Assembly (NCBI GenBank): GCA_021432635.1
Contig: MU270128.1
Location: 8,906 to 72,905 of the forward strand
DNA: 64,000 nt
Direction of reading: 5' to 3'
Origin: Thozetella sp. PMI_491
Lineage: Eukaryota > Ascomycota > Sordariomycetes > Chaetosphaeriales > Chaetosphaeriaceae
The translations under genes were made by a program, and so were the position numbers. Under the pieces are notes generated by a model. The model ran no database searches. It was not told where the DNA came from and saw only the letters and a list, made by a program, of their open reading frames with translations. How positions within the stretch are numbered: the stretch's first letter is position 1; each line of letters begins with the position of its first letter. Below, piece after piece: positions 24,901 through 35,903 of this stretch.

Positions 24901-25038
24901 TTCAACTTTCTTAGCCGGCGAGACGAGGAAAGCACCCCATTCCGAGCCCTAGTAGAACGATACTGGGCACAAGGAGATCAAACTTTGGCCCTCATTGATA
25001 GGAATCTCAAGGACAGGCAGCATGTATCCCAGCCATGA
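21986..25038 (+). CDS. NACHT STAND NTPase
   Basis: Three exons: 21986-22144, 22208-22494 and 22545-25038 (979 residues). The start MAAAFTFGSLGDILAICQ is the usual opening of a fungal STAND N-terminal domain, followed by a long helical, probably coiled-coil stretch to ~185. The NACHT domain shows IAGKPGSGKSTLMKFL (P-loop Lys261) and FCFFIDGLDEYEES (Walker B). After the NACHT there are ~500 residues with predicted helices and one ankyrin-like LLAYGADAALRFG near 685-700, but no clear repeat array. It shares the segment before the P-loop (TFEW, W, G-x-F) with the NACHT protein at 11780-16436, so the two belong to the same subfamily but end differently. The role is presumably nucleotide-switched signalling in self/non-self or stress response. 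Upstream Met codons are out of frame. Confidence 0.9.
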
Positions 25039-25976
25039 AGAAGAGCTTGAGAGGACTGTCACAAAATCGCGTGGAGGGTGGGAAAGACGTCTCTTTGCGT
25101 GCGTTTCAAGTTCAAATTCTGGGTTATAGAGACGGGAAATTTTAGAAATAGACAGTTGGGGATCTTGTCTTCACCGTGCAAACACGCGATGGGAGGCGAT
25201 GGGAGGCGAAGTGGGGACGGCTCTAGCAGCGAGGTGTCACAGCCACTATACCTTTACGCAATAGGTAGCTCCCACGAGGACAGAAGAACCCTGTCGACCA
25301 CCAGGCAATTCATCAGTCATTTGAGATTTTTTTCCCCCCACCCGTTGACATCTCAAGATTTCTGGTTATGATGTAGAACGCCTCTTTGGTTACGCTCAAT
25401 TGGCTGTAGCCGTAGCACCGCATCGGGGCGCCCATGTGAGACAGCTCCGCCGTTTGCAAATTTGCAAGTCCCGGGTGCCTGGCATCGTAGAGCAGTTAGT
25501 TTGTTCTTTTTCGGTTTAAATTTCCTCATGTCTCACCGTGACTCGTGCGTCCCTGCTCCGAGAAACTGTGAAAAGTATGCCTACGATATGTTGGATAAGC
25601 CGATGCGCTTCGGATCTAAGGCTCGCATCCACCCCGTCTATCGGGATTTCTGATGATCAATAAATCAATATATCCACTTATATCGGGTACATATGAACAT
25701 GCTTCCGGAGCTAACGGCACATTTCATGTGTACAACTGCCTTCTGGCCATTCGGGTTTGCTTGCAGAGGCCATCCACGGCCCCGTACGCAGGGCTGACTT
25801 CGCACGCATGTGAAATGGGCCAGTACATAGGCGTGTCAGGCCCCATTTGTTGTGTTATAACGGGCCGAAATAGAGAATGTACTAAAACCGATAAGTACGA
25901 GATGCACCCCCAAGGGCAAAGCGTGCAAGCTGCGTGCTCGTAACCTAAAGATGGTCTTGTTTCAAGTTTTCTGCCG
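25039..25976. other. Intergenic
   Basis: 3' flank of the NACHT gene and 5' flank of a secreted-protein gene. A short direct repeat GATGGGAGGC occurs twice at about 25189-25208. No gene is supported. Confidence 0.45.
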
Positions 25977-27369
25977 ATGGCTCTCTTTTTGCTCGCAAGG
26001 ATCTCCCTAGTGGCCGGTATTTCAAGTGCAAACTGCATTCACGCTAGACCAGGCAGCAATGTGGCTATAGATGCGAAAGATGCAGCGTGGCAGAGTGAGC
26101 CTGCGAGCGGCAATCATGCTACACCGGCCGGGAGCCTGCGAGTCTACACCTCCAATACCACATCTACTCACGGTCCCACGAACATTCATGCCACGAATGC
26201 TTTCAAATCTGTCAATAATACCGCTATTCATAACAATCCTGACAGTACAGTCAGCAGTGCCGCTAGCAGTCTTTCCAGTGATGCCCCTGGGAGCATCGCT
26301 AGCAGCGACACCGCTAAGGCACCACAGAGAGTCGCACATGGACTAGGCCGTGTGGCCGCAGACAAACAGTTAATTAGCACCTCCACGCATCCCGAGATAA
26401 ACAAGGCTGCCGCGGCCGCTATTAAAACTAGTAGCATTGCCCGCACAAGGTCCACTGCGAAATCCGCGACGCCAGCCACCTCACGTTGCTATTCCCCTTG
26501 CATAGTCGCTATAGCGCCGGCCTGTAAAGTTTTCAAAGGGAATGCCAAAACTGGCCACCAGTTCTATGAAGACGGAGACTTTGGGGACTATCTTGTTTCC
26601 TGCAGAGTCGCATATAGTGGCATCTCTTATGCAGACGCATGCGTCAACGACACCATGCTCTACGGAAACGTGCCACTCTCATCTGTCTAGTAAGTTTAAT
26701 ACTTGGTCACCGTCGAGATTTGACTGGCCCTCGAAAAGAGCTGGACTAATTGCCTCTATTCCCGTCGTTCCTAGCAACTGCCTTGCAAACCTTCCCTCCT
26801 GGTCTACTTGCGCATATCGGACATCCAGTGGGTGTCCGGCGGCTAAAGCGAAAGCAGTACCCACAAACGTTGTCAAAGATGGCGAATTCGAGGCAGCTAG
26901 TTGGAAGACAGCATGGAAAAGCTGGGGGGCCTTTGACCCATTCATTATCAAAAATACGAAAACGTTGAAACGCGGGGGAAAGCAGAGTCTGCAGTTGTAT
27001 TACCCCAATACAGACGACAGAGAGAACGACATCTATCAAGTTGTCTCGGTACGACCGGGCAAAGTTTACGAGTTGAGTTACTGGTTTTACCAAACCAGTA
27101 ATGTCGGAGATTGCTATCTCAGTGCCCTCTTTACGCCCGATACTGTCGATATTTACGGACCTGCTGGGCTTAGGGACGATTACCTCCTCAATGCGACCAC
27201 ACCCTCGCTAACCTTGGCTTCTCAGCCTGCAAAGCAATGGATACGGTCATCTACCACCTTTAAGACCACGACGTCATATGGATCGGTCGGAGTGGACATA
27301 ATGTGCAACCCTAATGGAAGAGGGCCGGTGACAATTTACCTGGACAGTATATCACTTATCGATAAATGA
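25977..27369 (+). CDS. Secreted protein with Ser/Ala/Asn-rich stalk and carbohydrate-binding-like C-terminus
   Basis: Two exons: 25977-26689 and 26775-27369 (435 residues), joined at GTAAGT/CTAG. The N-terminus MALFLLARISLVAGISSA is a signal peptide. Residues ~30-165 are low-complexity Ser/Thr/Ala/Asn, a likely O-glycosylated stalk. A Cys-containing segment follows (CYSPCIVAIAPACKVF ... CLANLPSWSTC). The last ~170 residues (VVKDGEFEAASWKTAW, SLQLYYPN, VVSVRPGKVYELSYWF, VTIYLDSISL) look like a beta-sandwich of the CBM4/CenC type: an opening G-x-FE, a KxY-x-LSYW core and an IYLDSISL end. Probable extracellular binding protein at the wall or on a host polysaccharide. No catalytic domain is seen. 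Confidence 0.78.
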
Positions 27370-29300
27370 GAATATGCTGAATGCCGAAGATTTCGCATAC
27401 TGCACTCTGGCCATGGCATGCGTAAGTACAACGACGCACATGTTAGTACAGAAGCAAGATATCATTACTTATAGCCATCATTTTAATCAACAGCTATTGA
27501 ATGTCTGCCCCCCACGTAGACACGATTCGCCACTCCCAAACTGGCGGAGTCGTGATTGATATTCCTTGTGATCATGGTATGCCCATGCTGCTCGGTGCCA
27601 GTAAATATATAGTGCCAACTAGCCTGTGCCCGGGGCATTTTGCTCATCGTTCCTGCGTCAGTATTTCAACGAAAGTGCGAGTCCCGTCTTAGCATTCCCA
27701 GCACCTTCTAAAGTCCGGCTTTGCCAAGAGGTTCGATGTTGCAGTAAGCAGGGGATCCCTTTTGAGGGGTTTCATTCGATGCCAACACGCAGTGGGGGCG
27801 TCGAGAGTTCCAATAGTGAATGGGGAAGCTGCGGCTCGTCTTTTTTTATTTGGCCGGACGGCAAATTAACGCTGGGCGACACACTGCTGCCGGAAGGCCT
27901 AAAAAGTTGTCTCGTTGGCCAGTTTTCCTAGCAAGGAAATTTGGCAATTACTTATACAATCGCCACGGCCAAAGAAAATCGAATGGTCCATTGCTAAGTG
28001 AAATATTGCCAGCATTTGAAGATTGGCACGACATCTAAAAAAATATGCCCGAGGCAACTGGTTCATTCTACAATTTCGTCCCATGATAATCGCATTGTCA
28101 TGGAATCACGATGGCGGCCAGGCCAAGCACTGAAGGAGCCTACCATGCCGAGGCAAGCGCTGGCAGGCGCGTGAACGGTTTCACCAGGCTGAAACCAATA
28201 CAGCTGGCACACTGCATGCCAATACATTTAGGTTGCTATTCGGGCTTGTGATAAGTGGGACTGGTGGTGGGTGGACATTGGGCAAGGCTTCCGGATGGGT
28301 AGACCGATTAGGTATCCGGTGGGAACCATCTGAATACACCACACAATCGCACAAGACACGAACGAACAATCAGGTCGAGGCCTCGGCTCAACTTGAGATG
28401 GTCATTATTGGGACTTTTCCCCTCTGTTCAACAGCATCATTGGATACAGCGTTGTCATCTGGCGTACGTTGGTTGCGCTCAGTAATCTTTGGGTTACTAT
28501 ATCCCGACTATCCCAATGGTGCGATGGAGACAGATCCTTCTTTGACCGCCTGTCCAGTGTATTACTCTTCTTTATGCCCTCGGTCAGATCATTGCTGTCG
28601 TAGTGGGAGGAGGCACCCGCGGCACAGACATGCCTTGCCACGAATGGGGCTGACTTAAGTTCACTGGGCGGCGCTGCCAAGAGAATTAGGCCAACGCAAC
28701 TTGGGGGATATCTACACCTTGACGTCGATGTCGAGTTACAACGCTTCTCTATCTTACCCCGCGTTTCGTTCCTGGCGCGAAAACTCGCATGCCTGATAGC
28801 CAACTTGTTCCTTTTGAATGCTATCTCCAGTGTACCACACGACGTTGCCCTCCAAATATGGCTTCCGAAGGTAAGCACCATTGTCTTTGCAGCGAAGGAT
28901 TCCCTGCTCTATCCCGGCCCCACCTGCTATCCATTCGCGTGACAGCGCTCACACTTGGCACCCGAGCAACGTTACCTGGTCTGTCCGCCGGGATGGTGTC
29001 GTTTTTTAGGCAGGTGGAGCTCACTGCCAAGGGAAATAGGTAATTGCAACAGTTCGGAGAGTAGATGGTGTGCTGGGAGCACGCCGTCGCGATAACTGTG
29101 GATAGGCATCATCACGGTCAGAGATGGATTAAGCTAAAAGGGCGAGAACCCTCCTCGAGATGAAGAAATATTCGGAGCCAGAGCTTTTCAGTGCCAGGAA
29201 CGCACGCTTGCCTTACACTCCCTCCCCAAGACCGCTTCGTCTTGACCACAACACTCCTTTACTTGTTTCCCCAGCTATATATCCGTGACCGGCTTTCACA
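27370..29300. other. Long intergenic stretch, no supported gene
   Basis: Almost 2 kb with only short overlapping frames on both strands and no consistent codon bias. A hydrophobic plus frame around 28435-28600 could be a membrane-protein remnant but cannot be assigned. A TATA-like CTATATATCC at about 29274 precedes the next gene. Confidence 0.45.
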
Positions 29301-30188
29301 ATGCAGCAAGCATTCGCTACCTTCCTTGCCCTCTCTCTGGTCTCGAGGGCCGCGGCTATGCCCAGCCCCGGCCACCACGCACTGCAGGCCCGCAGCCTCG
29401 CCCAGAGCCTTGCACCCCAGGGCCTAGCCACCAGGGCCATTGACTGGGTCGGCGGCACGTGCGGCGGCAACACGGGCTATGTCTGCGCAGACGGTTACTG
29501 CTGCTCCCAGTTCGGCTTCTGCGGACAAGGCCCTGAGTACTGTACTGGCTCTGGCGGCGGCTCCGGTGGTGGCTCCGGCGGTGGTTCAGGAGGCGCCATC
29601 ACGTGCACGTCACGCGTGTTCTACTCGGGGGACGGCTCGACCGGCGCCGGCTGGCCCTCGCAGGACAGATGGGCCAGCTTCGGTAGCCTGTGGAACGCCA
29701 ACGTCGGCACCATAGGCATCTCGTGCACGCAGTTCGGGCAGGCCAACAACTCGCCCACCGAGACAGCGCAGCTCCGCAACGCCATCACCAGCGTCGCGGC
29801 CTCGTCGGGCGTCGACGCCCGCTTCATCCTGGCGACGGTGATGCAGGAGAGTAAGGGCTGCGTGCGCGTGTGGACCACGTCCGGCGCACACCCAAACCCG
29901 GGCCTAATGCAGGACCACAACGGCATTTACACGTGCTACGGGGTCAACCCGTGCCCGGAAAGCTCCATCATCGGCATGATCCGGGAGGGCACCACCGGAA
30001 CCTCGTCCGGCGATGGGCTGCTGCAGATCTTGAATAGGCTGACCACCACGGGCGCACAGAAGACCTACCAGGCCGCGCGTGTGTACAACTCTGGCAGCTT
30101 GCCGGCTGATGGAAACCTGAGCAACGGCGGTGCTACGAGCACGTACCCTTCGGACATTGCCAACCGCCTGACTGGCTGTGTCTTCTGA
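29301..30188 (+). CDS. Secreted CBM18 chitin-binding protein with lysozyme-like domain
   Basis: A single exon of 295 residues. Signal peptide is residues 1-19, with a propeptide to about 45. A hevein-type chitin-binding module (CBM18) spans ~52-82 with GTCGGNTGYVC, CCSQFGFCG and EYC. A Gly/Ser linker (GSGGG repeats, 83-98) follows. The C-terminal ~195 residues form a lysozyme-like/transglycosylase-type domain: RFILATVMQESKGCV carries the likely catalytic Glu183, and NPGLMQDHNG is the usual GLMQ element. The expected action is binding chitin or related wall glycan and cleaving beta-1,4 amino-sugar polymers outside the cell, for own-wall remodelling or attack on bacteria. Paired cysteines indicate disulfides. 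GC-rich coding bias supports the frame and start. Confidence 0.9.
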   Translation: MQQAFATFLALSLVSRAAAMPSPGHHALQARSLAQSLAPQGLATRAIDWVGGTCGGNTGYVCADGYCCSQFGFCGQGPEYCTGSGGGSGGGSGGGSGGAITCTSRVFYSGDGSTGAGWPSQDRWASFGSLWNANVGTIGISCTQFGQANNSPTETAQLRNAITSVAASSGVDARFILATVMQESKGCVRVWTTSGAHPNPGLMQDHNGIYTCYGVNPCPESSIIGMIREGTTGTSSGDGLLQILNRLTTTGAQKTYQAARVYNSGSLPADGNLSNGGATSTYPSDIANRLTGCVF

Positions 30189-30416
30189 TCCGGCAGTCTT
30201 TTGCCCTCTTTACTATTGACACAACCTTGTTTCTTTCTTGAAATATACCTTCCCTTCTCTTCGTACTCTTTCAACTTCTTCATGTCTATACTTGTTCCAT
30301 ATCTGTACATATCTGCACTCTGTAAATACATATGATGCATTGCTTTGCTATGCATAACAAAGTTTTAAGCAATGAATAAACGGGTAACAGTGACCACAAG
30401 TTCTAGTTCTAACGCC

Positions 30417-30539
30417 AAGCTACCTGAGGCAACCTATATAATAATCCGTAACTTACCTCACACCTTTTTTACTATTCGCCACATATTTGAGTCCAGATTT
30501 ATCGCTGAGCCAGGCTAAACACCTAGGTAAATCGCCGCC
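30417..30539. repeat. Dispersed repeat, copy 1 (~123 bp)
   Basis: The sequence from AAGCTACCTGAGGCAACC to ACACCTAGGTAAATCGCCGCC recurs at 42843-42966 in the same orientation with about three differences (two substitutions and one single-base indel). It lies in no gene. Its ends (ACCTGAGG / ACCTAGGT) are weakly inverted, which would suit a non-autonomous transposon or a solo terminal repeat. Confidence 0.85.
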
Positions 30540-30601
30540 ACACTTCTTGATAGACCCTACCCCGGCAACCCTACTGCTTCCGTCTTGGAATGTGACCGCG
30601 T

Positions 30602-30880
30602 TTTGCTTATTCGTGTGGTATTAGTATCACGGTAATCTTGCCTTGGGTCGATAACCACCCTAACATGAAACTTGTGTGGAGCGTTAAGGAAAGTGCTGCG
30701 CCACTAACCAAAGCAGTGGGCAAGGTTCTGGCTAGGGTCTCCGAAAGCGATGTGCGGATGGAGCCGCATTGGCGTGGTGGTGCCGAGGGAATGTGCGACG
30801 ATGCTAGAGCCATGGTTGTGGCTGCAGCGAAACAAGGAGATGCTAAATTTGAGTTTGAAGCGCACAACTATTTCTGCTAG
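30602..30880 (+). pseudogene. C-terminal remnant of a ferric reductase-like protein
   Basis: The frame reads GISITVILPWVDNHPNMKLV then WSVKESAAPL, and later EGMCDDARAMVVAAA, ending in FEFEAHNYFC and a stop. This is the pattern of the NAD-binding end of fungal ferric reductase transmembrane proteins (GGxGIT...LPW...KLYWSVKE...G-x-MCD-x-R). Everything upstream (ferric reductase membrane domain, FAD-binding domain) is missing and no ATG suits, so this is a relic of about 85 codons. A full-length member would be 500-700 residues. Its position beside copper-protein genes is notable because reductive iron and copper uptake are linked. Confidence 0.6.
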
Positions 30881-31707
30881 TGACGAACTTTGGAAGGGGG
30901 TAGAATTCGGATGTTACTGATGGGAATCCTCAATCTGGGCCGCGAACAACTACCTAGTTGATATTTGCATCTGGTTTTTACACAGGCGAATAGCCTTTAA
31001 AACTGCAAATAGGGTGCCTCATTTTCTTAGCCTGGCAGTGATCAGTCAGTACTCTGACACATAGACCATAACCATAATCATCTTAAACTCCGAAGGGGCT
31101 TTCGGGCACCTCAAAGATGTAGTTCGAATTACCTTTACTAGAAGATAGAGGTTGCCAGCTGAAGATTACCAGCAGAGGGGCGTTCTAGTGCCCCTGAACC
31201 GAAGTAACCTTTTAAAAGAACGCGTAAATATTCCGTTAAATCCGCAGCTACAGCATCTCTGTGGAAGTCATACGCCACGAGGACCATACTTTCTTCAAGA
31301 GTCGGCAAGGAGCATGTTGGGCCAAGACTCGAAGCTTCAGCTGCATGCTCTTGGTCTACTTCGGCTGCTACAAGTAATTTGGCTGCATCTGATCGATTAT
31401 GCTGTGTAGTTGATGGTGTGTAGTTGATGGGATACATCACTGGCGACAAGAAACACTTTCCTAGCCCCTACCTACTAGAAGTGCGGAAAGAGGTTCTAGG
31501 GACCAGCGCGACAGAGCCAAGTCACAAGCGCAGAGCAAGTCCCAAGAAACTGAGTGCAGCAGAATACGGAGTGGCTATAAATCGTATTTTATGGAAATGA
31601 GCTGCCTGAATAGAACAAATGGCATATGAGATGGAAGTCGAGTCAGCTCAGGTGGCCTGAATTATTGGTAGCTGCTCACTACCATGACAACGTGTTCCCC
31701 GTGCAGA
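30881..31707. other. Intergenic
   Basis: 3' flank of the decayed X325/BIM1-like gene. A minus frame at 31449-31138 (103 codons) shows no recognisable domain and is not called. Confidence 0.45.
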
Positions 31708-32260
31708 CTATAGCCAATCTGCAGCGGTGCCACTGCTGTTGGTACAGCCAGACGGCGTGGTTTCAGCCGGCCCTCTAACGAATTTGATAGCCGCGCACTG
31801 TGTTTATCAATATCTGCTCGCATCCACAGGGGCTGGACCGCACACTCGGCATTGGAGGGACAAGAGTCAACCCGTACCTGATACAAGTCACCATCCGGAC
31901 CGTGTTGAATAACCTGGAGGACGGCGTTCTCCCCAATCCAATGTTCAGGCCCGGGAATTTCGGGCTCGTAAAAGTCGCCAACCCCGGTCTGGTGTAGCAC
32001 TCGAGTCAAATTGACCCATTGATCTAAGTGATGCAGCTTCGCCGCCTTGAACTCAAAGCCACGTTGAGGTTGGTGGTCAGGACCCCGACGGCGCCGCCCT
32101 TGATCGGGAAATTCGTGACATTGGTGCGATCGGTGGCGTTAAAGCCACCGCAGGGCGAGTCAGCCTCTGCATCATCATCAAACCCCAGGCTCGTGGGAAT
32201 CTGGAGAACGAAATGGGCCCAGGCCGGTGAAAGGGCGGACAGGAGGAGTGACAGCTTCAT
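31708..32260 (-). pseudogene. X325/BIM1-like copper protein, decayed copy A
   Basis: Start at 32260 with signal peptide MKLSLLLSALSPAWA and then His at the mature N-terminus (HFVLQIPTSLGF), as in the LPMO-like X325 family, where this His binds copper. Exon 1 runs to 31878 and exon 2 is 31797-31708 (CAAIKFVRG...). The intron is at the same LYQ/CAAI site as the three sister genes. Three lesions are visible. First, a frame change near 32060, after TTNLNV. Second, the Thr/Ser-Thr-His of the sisters is TTN, removing a probable copper ligand. Third, the Cys in the sisters' FFCEPQIPG-type motif is Tyr (GDFYEPEIPG). It has no Ser/Thr stalk or GPI signal. A sequencing error could explain the first lesion but not the substitutions. 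Confidence 0.8.
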
Positions 32261-32369
32261 CTTATCTAGGTAATAGGGGGTGCAGCTGTGCGCAACAGGC
32301 TGCACGAGGGCAAGGATGAGGGAGACTTGGAGTGACCAGTTAAGGAAGAATGGGGACTATCGTGTGGGC

Positions 32370-32400
32370 ATTTACACTATATAGACATCTAAGGCAGCGC
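32370..32400 (-). promoter_or_regulatory. TATA-like box of copy A
   Basis: CTATATAG on the minus strand at about 32379-32386, ~120 bp upstream of the copy A ATG; its sister genes have similar boxes. Confidence 0.35.
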
Positions 32401-34096
32401 TAATAAATTCATCCGGCCGGCTTACTAGGGTGTCATTGCGAAGCCGACCCAAGAAAAATACACATGCACCGTGCTCGGCCCAGAGACGCGGTCTTGTGTC
32501 CGAAAACTGGCCAGGGTTGCGTCTGCCCCGAGCGGGGGCCTCCTGCAATATCTATTCCTGCTGGATTTACCCTTGGTCGAGCATCCCCAACCTCATCAGC
32601 ATCTTGCTGATATAGCAAGAGAAAACTTTCCATGGCCGTAGAGTAAAGTGTAACCACCTTTAGAAGCTACTTGTTCTTTGCTACCAGTCTATGTTCCATT
32701 CATCAAGGACACCCGTAAGAGCGAACTGCAGCACCGATGGCCAGGTTGACAGGGCTTCTCGGCGCGCTTTATACGGCTTTGTGGGTGATACTGGATTAAG
32801 TTTACACGCCTATTGTAACAGCTTCACAACGATGTGTGCCTCGTGTACTGGTTCCCCGCACGAAGCCTTTGCCAAGTACAAGTCCCAGCAAAGGCACGGA
32901 GCTTCCCAGCTTCTGCACTTTGCCAAAAACAGATCGATCCAACAACCCAGATAGGGCGCCCATAGTGTGTTCCAATGGAACGGGCTAGATCTACCGCCAG
33001 AATAAGCTTTGGTACCTGATAGCGATTTTGTTGGGATCGATGCTGGGGGGCCTGACACATCCCACCATGTAGCAACCCGGTTATCAAACACAACCTACCT
33101 TCTACATTGGAGTCACATGGAGCCTTCAGTAAGCAAATCAATGAAACGTAAATATAGACTAGGGCACTGGCTACACAAGCAGGGCATCTGGACTTAGAAG
33201 GAGATGCGATTGGGTAAACTCATCGCACATCATTATATTGATTCAGCCCCGGACGGCACCTTTCCTTGCATCTTGTAGGCTACAGAAGGAAGTGGCTGGA
33301 GGGACCTGGGTGGGATGGGCGAACCAACTTGCACGACAAGGTTAAAATACCCAGAATGGGGAGGGGGGGACATCTCAATCTATTGCATGATATGTTAGCC
33401 GATCAAATAAAACGGAAGCATCCAGGTACATATGAATGGCGGGATCATCGATTTTAATCAGCCTGTGGTTATGGTGTATTCGCGGGCAACGCCACGAAGC
33501 TTTCAACCGAGGTACGGCCGCGAGCGACGCGATCCGAAGAACGCAATCCGAGGTCAGAGGTAGTACATAGTAGGCCGTAAAGGGCGCAAAAAATGCGAAT
33601 AATTGCGCAAATTTGAGAAAGATCTTGCTCACTGGGACACCACAATTTGAGCTCTGGTGTACTCCGTATTGCCTGTATATTTCAGCCCAAAAGGGAGGGA
33701 ACCGGCTACGCCAGGTTGGGAGCTATAGGTAATTATACGAGCCGAGAAAACTCCTCCACCTTCTGTATCAAGACCAATCGGGTAGTATTGTGGCGTTGCC
33801 AAGATTTCGTGGGTGAAGTCTGTGGGCACGATCATGATCAACCCGTCAAGCATTGGACCTTGTTGCGTCAAAGTTCCGTTGCTGTACAAACACCTCCAGT
33901 CTGTCCTGCCACTTTTATTGTCCTGTGCCAATCGGCCAGCTTAATCGGGCGACCGGGCTGAGAAGAAGGTCAGAAATTTATTTTAACCTACCGTGCACTT
34001 CTGTTAACTCCAGCCTGACGGACGCTTCCGTAGGCCGATGTTCTTTGGGGCTAGTTGCGAGAAACATAGCATTGCGACACTCAGTATTAGATAGAT
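32401..34096. other. Intergenic between X325 copies A and B
   Basis: No firm gene. A minus frame at 33931-33629 (100 codons; LDGLIMIVPTDFTHEI ... GLKYTG) looks coding-like but has no start context and no recognised family; it may be another remnant. Confidence 0.4.
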
Positions 34097-34112
34097 GCAA
34101 CTATATATAGCC
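34097..34112 (+). promoter_or_regulatory. TATA box of X325 copy B
   Basis: ACTATATATAGCC about 80 bp upstream of the ATG at 34185, in the expected position for a fungal TATA element. Confidence 0.45.
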
Positions 34113-34184
34113 CCTTGTCTGTCTCAAATCCTCCCTCGGCGAATCTATCTGTTGCTATAACTAAGAAATAAATTGATCAGCAAG

Positions 34185-34742
34185 ATGATTGCAATTAGGA
34201 TTGCAACTCTGCTAGCAAGTCTAGGGCTGCTTCCATCACCTGTCCTTGGTCATTTTGTGCTCCAGATTCCCGCAAGCCTTGGCTACGATGATACCAATGA
34301 AGCAATGGCGCCTTGTGATACATTCGACCCAACTACCCGGAATCCCGTTACCAATTGGCCCGTCGGTGGCTCAGCTATCAGTGTTATTACCACGCATACC
34401 AGCGTGCTCTGGGACTACAATGCAGCTCTTGTCAGTAATACATCCAACTGGATTCGACTAACAGCCACGGCACTCAACCAGACCGGCGTTGGGTTTTTCT
34501 GCGAGCCACAGATTCCAGGAATCACCGCCTGGATTGGGCAGCCAGTCGTGCTGCAGGTAGTGCAACATGCACCAGACGGTTTGCTGTATCAAGTATGCGA
34601 AGAGTCCCATCCGTAGCCTGCCGAGCATCTAAGGCTGACCAAAAAAATTTAGTGTGCGGCTATCCAGTTCGTCGCAGGTGGGCCAGCGGCAACGCCATCA
34701 GGATGTACAAACTCGTCGGGGCTCACAGCACACTGGACTTGA
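34185..34742 (+). CDS. X325/BIM1-like LPMO-related copper protein, copy B (no GPI anchor)
   Basis: Two exons, 34185-34592 and 34653-34742 (165 residues). ATG at 34185 starts a 22-residue signal peptide ending PVLG, so the mature protein begins with His23 (HFVLQIPASLGYDD). The X325 family folds like lytic polysaccharide monooxygenases and binds Cu(II) through the N-terminal His, a second His and an Asp. BIM1 of Cryptococcus works in copper acquisition. The ITTH motif supplies the likely second His. The Cys residues (APCDTF, FFCEPQIPG, CAAIQF, SGCTNSS) fit disulfides. The protein stops 14 residues after GCTNSS, where the two larger sisters continue into a Ser/Thr stalk and GPI signal, so it is predicted to be freely secreted. 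Intron: GTATGC donor, TTTAG acceptor. Confidence 0.88.
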
Positions 34743-35155
34743 CAGGATCCTGTTGAAAATGTACTATCATCATTGAAATTGAAGAAAGGCACTGATCGGA
34801 TGGAAGTAGGCTAGGTGCTGGGAGCCCGGATCGCTTTTCTCACAGCTACAGCGGCAGACGAGAACTAATCGACCTTCTTCCACTCAATGGGCTGAGATTT
34901 AAGATTCGCAACATTAAAGCGAAGGTCGATACTCAAACTCCTGAACTATTGCCCTAGAGCTTTTGTGTTGCACGTGAATACCTCTTGCTTTGATTTCTGG
35001 CTAGCCGAGGGATGAGCGATGAAGCCAGATTTGGCCCCGTGAGACCGTGGCATGTTTATCTACCAGCCCCGTCTCTCCCCAACGCTTATGGGAAGTTCGG
35101 CGCCGGTGAGTAGCCACCTTCTCAAACCATCAGACATCTCGGCGCAATGGGCGAA
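34743..35155. other. Intergenic
   Basis: 413 bp between the 3' ends of convergent X325 copies B and C; nothing recognised. Confidence 0.5.
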
Positions 35156-35903
35156 CTAAAGGAGCCAGGAAGCCAGCAGCATGGCAAGTGCCCATATGCC
35201 CGAATCTTTCGACACCACATTAATTCCAGCCACAGCTTTGGAGGTGCTAGATGGTGCTGCATTTTGTCCAGTAGAGGAAATTGAAGCATTCGGCGCTTTT
35301 GTTGGGAGACTCGACGCTGCTGTCGAAGAACTCGCACTCTCTGTTCCTGGTATGAACTGGGCGGTCACCCCTGATGCATTCTTACACGAGCCTGGAACCG
35401 TTGCAGCAGGGCCCTCCACGAAACGAATTGCAGCACACTTGATGCTAGTAGTTAGCTGTGATGATGAAAAATATCGATGTCACGTTGTCTTTTCTTACCT
35501 GATACAGTGCTCCATCAACGGCATGCTGTACTATCTGGAACGCAGCATCCTGGCCGACCCAATCTTGAAGGCCAGGGATCGAGGTAAAGCAGATACTACC
35601 GAGCCCTCCTTGCTTGATCATAGGTACCATCGGCTTCAGTTTGCTGGTATCGTTGAGTAGTGCTGCATTGATCTCCCACTGGGCTTCTGGATGGGTTGAG
35701 AGCACTTGGACCGGCCCACCGGTGATAGGCCAATCCGTAACTCCCGTGCTTCGAGTGGTGATGTCGTACCCCCCGCAGGGCGCTGTACCTTCATTCACAT
35801 CTGAGTATCCTATGGAAGTGGGTACCTGGAGGACGAAATGCGCGTTGCTGCGGGCTGAAAGGGCCACCAAACTGGTGCAAAGTAGAATTCGATGGGCCAT
35901 CAT
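35156..35903 (-). CDS. X325/BIM1-like LPMO-related copper protein, copy C (GPI-anchored)
   Basis: Exons in transcript order: 35903-35499 and 35437-35156 (228 residues). The signal peptide (MMAHRILLCTSLVALSARSNA) leaves a mature N-terminal His (HFVLQVPTSIGYSD). The STHPEAQWEINAALL segment holds the likely second copper His, and ICFTSIPG keeps the Cys lost in copy A. The intron sits at the family position (LYQ/CAAI) with a GTAAGA donor and an AAG acceptor. After GSCKNASG comes a ~45-residue Ser/Ala/Thr-rich stalk and a hydrophobic tail (IWALAMLLASWLL), a GPI-attachment signal as in BIM1 itself. It should sit on the outer plasma membrane or wall. TATA-like GATATAG lies ~70 bp upstream. Two adjacent Met codons are possible starts. 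Confidence 0.9.
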
